Shown here piece after piece: positions 42,501-50,000 of a stretch of 50,000 nucleotides of DNA. The stretch spans positions 12,006,440-12,056,439 of the forward strand of contig NC_135571.1 in the NCBI RefSeq assembly GCF_964340395.1, read 5' to 3'. The notes beneath the pieces were generated by a model, which worked only from the letters and a program-made list of their open reading frames with translations, ran no database searches and was not told where the DNA came from. Each line of letters opens with the position of its first letter. Within the stretch, counting starts at the first letter, position 1. Source of the stretch: Glandiceps talaboti. Its lineage: Eukaryota > Hemichordata > Enteropneusta > Spengelidae. Made by a program: the position numbers and the translations under genes.

Positions 42501-45500
42501 CATTTATAATGATAGGTCAACTGTAGAGGGCAGTATTCATCACTAATTTGCATTTAAAGTCGATTTTTACACAAAGCTCAAAAAAGGCGAAATTGAGACC
42601 GTTTGGACTGCAAAAACGACTTATTGCGTAATAGTTGAAAAATGCGACTTTTTTGTGTGTAAACGATAATAACGTGTCCAGGACCAAACCAAATCGTCTC
42701 TTTTACGTTTCATAACATCAAACATGTAATTTAGAGTGGTTTTTGAAAAATTAAAATCAATATTTCTGAAAATATTAATACAAAAATTAATAAAAAGTGC
42801 CATACTTTCGTTATAAACTTAAATTCAAGATTTCTTACAACACACAACACTTTGATTTATGCATTTATAATGATAGGTCAACTGTAGAGGGCAGTATTCA
42901 TCATTAATTTGCATTTAAAGTCGATTTTCACACAAAGCTCAAAAAAGGCGAAATTGAGACCGTTTGGACTGCAAAAACGACTTATTGCGTAATAGTTGAA
43001 AAATGCGACTTTTTTGTGTGTAAACGATAATAACGTGTCCAGGACCAAACCAAATCGTCTCTTTTACGTTTCATAACATCAAACATGTAATTTAGAGTGG
43101 TTTTTGAAAAATTAAAATCAATATTTCTGAAAATATTAATACAAAAATTAATAAAAAGTGCCATACTTTCGTTATAAACTTAAATTCAAGATTTCTTACA
43201 ACACACAACACTTTGATTTATGCATTTATAATGATAGGTCAACTGTAGAGGGCAGTATTCATCACTAATTTGCATTTAAAGTCGATTTTCACACAAAGCT
43301 CAAAAAAGGCGAAATTGAGACCGTTTGGACTGCAAAAACGACTTATTGCGTAATAGTTGAAAAATGCGACTTTTTTGTGTGTAAACGATAATAACGTGTC
43401 CAGGACCAAACCAAATCGTCTCTTTTACGTTTCATAACATCAAACATGTAATTTAGAGTGGTTTTTGAAAAATTAAAATCAATATTTCTGAAAATATTAA
43501 TACAAAAATTAATAAAAAGTGCCATACTTTCGTTATAAACTTAAATTCAAGATTTCTTACAACACACAACACTTTGATTTATGCATTTATAATGATAGGT
43601 CAACTGTAGAGGGCAGTATTCATCACTAATTTGCATTTAAAGTCGATTTTTACACAAAGCTCAAAAAAGGCGAAATTGAGACCGTTTGGACTGCAAAAAC
43701 GACTTATTGCGTAATAGTTGAAAAATGCGACTTTTTTGTGTGTAAACGATAATAACGTGTCCAGGACCAAACCAAATCGTCTCTTTTACGTTTCATAACA
43801 TCAAACATGTAATTTAGAGTGGTTTTTGAAAAATTAAAATCAATATTTCTGAAAATATTAATACAAAAATTAATAAAAAGTGCCATACTTTCGTTATAAA
43901 CTTAAATTCAAGATTTCTTACAACACACAACACTTTGATTTATGCATTTATAATGATAGGTCAACTGTAGAGGGCAGTATTCATCACTAATTTGCATTTA
44001 AAGTCGATTTTTACACAAAGCTCAAAAAAGGCGAAATTGAGACCGTTTGGACTGCAAAAACGACTTATTGCGTAATAGTTGAAAAATGCGACTTTTTTGT
44101 GTGTAAACGATAATAACGTGTCCAGGACCAAACCAAATCGTCTCTTTTACGTTTCATAACATCAAACATGTAATTTAGAGTGGTTTTTGAAAAATGAAAA
44201 TCAATATTTCTGAAAATATTAATACAAAAATTAATAAAAAGTGCCATACTTTCGTTATAAACTTAAATTCAAGATTTCTTACAACACACAACACTTTGAT
44301 TTATGCATTTATAATGATAGGTCAACTGTAGAGGGCAGTATTCATCACTAATTTGCATTTAAAGTCGATTTTTACACAAAGCTCAAAAAAGGCGAAATTG
44401 AGACCGTTTGGACTGCAAAAACGACTTATTGCGTAATAGTTGAAAAATGCGACTTTTTTGTGTGTAACCGATAATAACGTGTCCAGGACCAAACCAAATC
44501 GTCTCTTTTACGTTTCATAACATCAAACATGTAATTTAGAGTGGTTTTTGAAAAATTAAAATCAATATTTCTGAAAATATTAATACAAAAATTAATAAAA
44601 AGTGCCATACTTTCGTTATAAACTTAAATTCAAGATTTCTTACAACACACAACACTTTGATTTATGCATTTATAATGATAGGTCAACTGTAGAGGGCAGT
44701 ATTCATCACTAATTTGCATTTAAAGTCGATTTTTACACAAAGCTCAAAAAAGGCGAAATTGAGACCGTTTGGACTGCAAAAACGACTTATTGCGTAATAG
44801 TTGAAAAATGCGACTTTTTTGTGTGTAAACGATAATAACGTGTCCAGGACCAAACCAAATCGTCTCTTTTACGTTTCATAACATCAAACATGTAATTTAG
44901 AGTGGTTTTTGAAAAATTAAAATCAATATTTCTGAAAATATTAATACAAAAATTAATAAAAAGTGCCATACTTTCGTTATAAACTTAAATTCAAGATTTC
45001 TTACAACACACAACACTTTGATTTATGCATTTATAATGATAGGTCAACTGTAGAGGGCAGTATTCATCATTAATTTGCATTTAAAGTCGATTTTCACACA
45101 AAGCTCAAAAAAGGCGAAATTGAGACCGTTTGGACTGCAAAAACGACTTATTGCGTAATAGTTGAAAAATGCGACTTTTTTGTGTGTAAACGATAATAAC
45201 GTGTCCAGGACCAAACCAAATCGTCTCTTTTACGTTTCATAACATCAAACATGTAATTTAGAGTGGTTTTTGAAAAATTAAAATCAATATTTCTGAAAAT
45301 ATTAATACAAAAATTAATAAAAAGTGCCATACTTTCGTTATAAACTTAAATTCAAGATTTCTTACAACACACAACACTTTGATTTATGCATTTATAATGA
45401 TAGGTCAACTGTAGAGGGCAGTATTCATCACTAATTTGCATTTAAAGTCGATTTTCACACAAAGCTCAAAAAAGGCGAAATTGAGACCGTTTGGACTGCA

Positions 45501-48500
45501 AAAACGACTTATTGCGTAATAGTTGAAAAATGCGACTTTTTTGTGTGTAAACGATAATAACGTGTCCAGGACCAAACCAAATCGTCTCTTTTACGTTTCA
45601 TAACATCAAACATGTAATTTAGAGTGGTTTTTGAAAAATGAAAATCAATATTTCTGAAAATATTAATACAAAAATTAATAAAAAGTGCCATACTTTCGTT
45701 ATAAACTTAAATTCAAGATTTCTTACAACACACAACACTTTGATTTATGCATTTATAATGATAGGTCAACTGTAGAGGGCAGTATTCATCATTAATTTGC
45801 ATTTAAAGTCGATTTTTACACAAAGCTCAAAAAAGGCGAAATTGAGACCGTTTGGACTGCAAAAACGACTTATTGCGTAATAGTTGAAAAATGCGACTTT
45901 TTTGTGTGTAAACGATAATAACGTGTCCAGGACCAAACCAAATCGTCTCTTTTACGTTTCATAACATCAAACATGTAATTTAGAGTGGTTTTTGAAAAAT
46001 GAAAATCAATATTTCTGAAAATATTAATACAAAAATTAATAAAAAGTGCCATACTTTCGTTATAAACTTATATTCAAGATTTCTTACAACACACAACACT
46101 TTGATTTATGCATTTATAATGATAGGTCAACTGTAGAGGGCAGTATTCATCATTAATTTGCATTTAAAGTCGATTTTTACACAAAGCTCAAAAAAGGCGA
46201 AATTGAGACCGTTTGGACTGCAAAAACGACTTATTGCGTAATAGTTGAAAAATGCGACTTTTTTGTGTGTAAACGATAATAACGTGTCCAGGACCAAACC
46301 AAATCGTCTCTTTTACGTTTCATAACATCAAACATGTAATTTAGAGTGGTTTTTGAAAAATGAAAATCAATATTTCTGAAAATATTAATACAAAAATTAA
46401 TAAAAAGTGCCATACTTTCGTTATAAACTTAAATTCAAGATTTCTTACAACACACAACACTTTGATTTATGCATTTATAATGATAGGTCAACTGTAGAGG
46501 GCAGTATTCATCACTAATTTGCATTTAAAGTCGATTTTCACACAAAGCTCAAAAAAGGCGAAATTGAGACCGTTTGGACTGCAAAAACGACTTATTGCGT
46601 AATAGTTGAAAAATGCGACTTTTTTGTGTGTAAACGATAATAACGTGTCCAGGACCAAACCAAATCGTCTCTTTTACGTTTCATAACATCAAACATGTAA
46701 TTTAGAGTGGTTTTTGAAAAATTAAAATCAATATTTCTGAAAATATTAATACAAAAATTAATAAAAAGTGCCATACTTTCGTTATAAACTTAAATTCAAG
46801 ATTTCTTACAACACACAACACTTTGATTTATGCATTTATAATGATAGGTCAACTGTAGAGGGCAGTATTCATCACTAATTTGCATTTAAAGTCGATTTTT
46901 ACACAAAGCTCAAAAAAGGCGAAATTGAGACCGTTTGGACTGCAAAAACGACTTATTGCGTAATAGTTGAAAAATGCGACTTTTTTGTGTGTAAACGATA
47001 ATAACGTGTCCAGGACCAAACCAAATCGTCTCTTTTACGTTTCATAACATCAAACATGTAATTTAGAGTGGTTTTTGAAAAATTAAAATCAATATTTCTG
47101 AAAATATTAATACAAAAATTAATAAAAAGTGCCATACTTTCGTTATAAACTTAAATTCAAGATTTCTTACAACACACAACACTTTGATTTATGCATTTAT
47201 AATGATAGGTCAACTGTAGAGGGCAGTATTCATCACTAATTTGCATTTAAAGTCGATTTTTACACAAAGCTCAAAAAAGGCGAAATTGAGACCGTTTGGA
47301 CTGCAAAAACGACTTATTGCGTAATAGTTGAAAAATGCGACTTTTTTGTGTGTAAACGATAATAACGTGTCCAGGACCAAACCAAATCGTCTCTTTTACG
47401 TTTCATAACATCAAACATGTAATTTAGAGTGGTTTTTGAAAAATTAAAATCAATATTTCTGAAAATATTAATACAAAAATTAATAAAAAGTGCCATACTT
47501 TCGTTATAAACTTAAATTCAAGATTTCTTACAACACACAACACTTTGATTTATGCATTTAAAATGATAGGTCAACTGTAGAGGGCAGTATTCATCACTAA
47601 TTTGCATTTAAAGTCGATTTTTACACAAAGCTCAAAAAAGGCGAAATTGAGACCGTTTGGACTGCAAAAACGACTTATTGCGTAATAGTTGAAAATGCGA
47701 CTTTTTTGTGTGTAAACGATAATAACGTCTCCAGGACCAAACCAAATCGTCTCTTTTACGTTTCATAACATCAAACATGTAATTTAGAGTGGTTTTTGAA
47801 AAATGAAAATCAATATTTCTGAAAATATTAATACAAAAATTAATAAAAAGTGCCATACTTTCGTTATAAACTTAAATTCAAGATTTCTTACAACACACAA
47901 CACTTTGATTTATGCATTTATAATGATAGGTCAACTGTAGAGGGCAGTATTCATCATTAATTTGCATTTAAAGTCAATTTTTACACAAAGCTCAAAAAAG
48001 GCGAAATTGAGACCGTTTGGACTGCAAAAACGACTTATTGCGTAATAGTTGAAAAATGCGACTTTTTTGTGTGTAAACGATAATAACGTGTCCAGGACCA
48101 AACCAAATCGTCTCTTTTACGTTTCATAACATCAAACATGTAATTTAGAGTGGTTTTTGAAAAATGAAAATCAATATTTCTGAAAATATTAATACAAAAA
48201 TTAATAAAAAGTGCCATACTTTCGTTATAAACTTAAATTCAAGATTTCTTACAACACACAACACTTTGATTTATGCATTTATAATGATAGGTCAACTGTA
48301 GAGGGCAGTATTCATCACTAATTTGCATTTAAAGTCGATTTTTACACAAAGCTCAAAAAAGGCGAAATTGAGACCGTTTGGACTGCAAAAACGACTTATT
48401 GCGTAATAGTTGAAAAATGCGACTTTTTTGTGTGTAAACGATAATAACGTCTCCAGGACCAAACCAAATCGTCTCTTTTACGTTTCATAACATCAAACAT

Positions 48501-49765
48501 GTAATTTAGAGTGGTTTTTGAAAAATTAAAATCAATATTTCTGAAAATATTAATACAAAAATTAATAAAAAGTGCCATACTTTCGTTATGAACTTAAATT
48601 CAAGATTTCTTACAACACACAACACTTTGATTTATGCATTTATTATGATAGGTCAACTGTAGAGGGCAGTATTCATCACTAATTTGCATTTAAAGTCGAT
48701 TTTTACACAAAGCTCAAAAAAGGCGAAATTGAGACCGTTTGGACTGCAAAAACGACTTATTGCGTAATAGTTGAAAAATGCGACTTTTTCGTGTGTAAAC
48801 GATAATAACGTGTCCAGGACCAAACCAAATCGTCTCTTTTACGTTTCATAACATCAAACATGTAATTTAGAGTGGTTTTTGAAAAATTAAAATCAATATT
48901 TCTGAAAATATTAATACAAAAATTAATAAAAAGTGCCATACTTTCGTTATAAACTTAAATTCAAGATTTCTTACAACACACAACACTTTGATTTATGCAT
49001 TTATAATGATAGGTCAACTGTAGAGGGCAGTATTCGTTACTAATTTGCATTTAAAGTCGATTTTTTACACAAAGCTCAAAAAAGGCGAAATTGAGACCGT
49101 TTGGACTGCAAAAACGACTTATTGCGTAATAGTTGAAAATGCGACTTTTTCGTGTGTAAACGATAATAACGTGTCCAGGACCAAACCAAATCGTCTCTTT
49201 TACGTTTCATAACATCAAACATGTAATTTAGAGTGGTTTTTGAAAAATTAAAATCAATATTTCTGAAAATATTAATACAAAAATTAATAAAAAGTGCCAT
49301 ACTTTCGTTATAAACTTAAATTCAAGATTTCTTACAACACACAACACTTTGATTTATGCATTTATAATGATAGGTCAACTGTAGAGGGCAGTATTCATCA
49401 CTAATTTGCATTTAAAGTCGATTTTTACACAAAGCTCAAAAAAGGCGAAATTGAGACCGTTTGGACTGCAAAAACGACTTATTGCGTAATAGTTGAAAAA
49501 TGCGACTTTTTTGTGTGTAAACGATAATAACGTGTCCAGGACCAAACCAAATCGTCTCTTTTACGTTTCATAACATCAAACATGTAATTTAGAGTGGTTT
49601 TTGAAAAATGAAAATCAATATTTCTGAAAATATTAATACAAAAATTAATAAAAAGTGCCATACTTTCGTTATAAACTTAAATTCAAGATTTCTTACAACA
49701 CACAACACTTTGATTTATGCATTTATAATGATAGGTCAACTGAAGATGGCAGTATTCATCACTAA
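33501..49765 (+). repeat. 361-bp satellite array, 45 complete units plus a partial
   Basis: Units start with GGTCAACTGTAGAGGGCAGT. Unit 1 (33501) is 350 bp and diverged, unit 2 starts at 33851, and the final partial unit starts at 49734. Spacing is 361 bp throughout, with one 360-bp exception at unit 40 (a lost A). Most variation falls at four two-state sites: ATTCATCA[C/T]TA, GATTTT[C/T]AC, GAAAAAT[T/G]A and AACTTA[A/T]ATT. Each unit has an ATTTGCAT octamer (except unit 1) and a dyad AATATTT/AAATATT with a 4-nt loop. A 60-codon minus-strand open frame recurs in nearly every unit; it is carried by DNA homogeneity and is not taken as a gene. Confidence 0.98.
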
Positions 49766-49880
49766 AGTCAAAATTTCTCAGTCAAAATTTCTTATTTGTC
49801 ACGGCGTGACCAATTTGTATGTGTGAGGGCGCCCCTTCACAGCGTACCTTACACCTGTTGCCATTGATAATACAAAGTGA
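49766..49880. other. Right flank of the satellite array
   Basis: Non-satellite spacer with a direct repeat of AGTCAAAATTTCT and the odd palindrome GTCACGGCGTGAC (49798-49810). Confidence 0.6.
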
Positions 49881-50000
49881 CATTTTTTCAACTATTACGC
49901 AATAAGTCGTTTTTGCAGCCGAATGTACCCCAATTTCATCTATTTTGAACTTTGTGAAGAAACCACACTTTTGAGCTGTATACTGCCATCTACAGGCGAC
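49881..50000 (-). repeat. Inverted, diverged satellite copy at the window edge
   Basis: Read on the minus strand from 50000, it runs CTGTAGATGGCAGTATAC, TTTCTTCACAAAGTTC, GAAATTGGGG, then GCAAAAACGACTTATTGCGT and AATAGTTGAAAAA. That is the first ~120 bp of a unit. It resembles the divergent unit 1 more than the core units. It is cut by the window end. Confidence 0.88.

Noticed and set aside
33596-49661. 60-residue minus-strand open frame in nearly every satellite unit (starting MALFINFCINIFRNID)
   Set aside because: The frame is conserved only because the DNA units are nearly identical. One unit (about 34318) breaks it with a stop, two others run past the usual end after a 1-bp deletion, and no promoter or family motif is seen.

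Overview
The window is AT-rich eukaryotic DNA from an animal. It holds three protein-coding genes, all on the + strand, and two of them are interrupted by GT-AG introns. Transposon remnants, minisatellites and microsatellites surround them. The gene set (an SLC35G1-like EamA transporter, a SMYD4-type TPR/MYND/SET protein and a MON1 homologue) together with the many small inverted-repeat elements suggests an invertebrate metazoan, probably a marine deuterostome or spiralian. The sequence alone does not fix the phylum. There is no prokaryotic, viral or CRISPR content.

Layout. 1-1100: a near-perfect 98-nt hairpin, then unannotated flank ending in an isolated transposon terminus just before the first gene. 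1101-3342: SLC35G1-like gene with 3 exons (332 aa), an intronic MITE and a large (ATAC)n/(GTAT)n intronic hairpin. 3343-5865: flank with a POU-octamer-rich duplication and half of a dispersed element. 5866-7917: SMYD4-like gene, uninterrupted, 683 aa; its last coding bases and stop codon are tandemly repeated downstream. 7918-11182: a SINE-like element, a palindrome-rich minisatellite and a rearranged MITE. 11183-24021: MON1, reconstructed here as 13 exons encoding 554 aa; nearly every large intron carries a minisatellite or a fold-back element. 24022-33500: non-coding, with several inverted-repeat elements, minisatellites and a dead LINE 3' end. 33501-49765: a very homogeneous 361-bp satellite array with 45 complete units. 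49766-50000: flank ending in an inverted, diverged satellite copy that runs off the window.

The three genes have unrelated jobs (membrane transport, protein methylation, late-endosomal Rab7 activation) and give no sign of acting as a unit. The most interesting signals are structural. (1) Three minisatellites are seeded from the 3' edges of coding exons (MON1 exons 5 and 7, SMYD4 terminal exon). For MON1 exon 5 the 5' splice site is multiplied sixfold. (2) The satellite array has a probable 13-unit higher-order repeat, and its outermost copies at the two ends are inverted relative to each other and share variants that the core lacks. This is what one would expect if the satellite grew from the terminal repeat of a transposon. 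(3) There are several distinct families of short inverted-repeat elements, one of which carries the first canonical poly(A) signal downstream of MON1.

All exon boundaries were read by eye from splice-site consensus, reading phase and remembered family conservation. No alignment or search was run.
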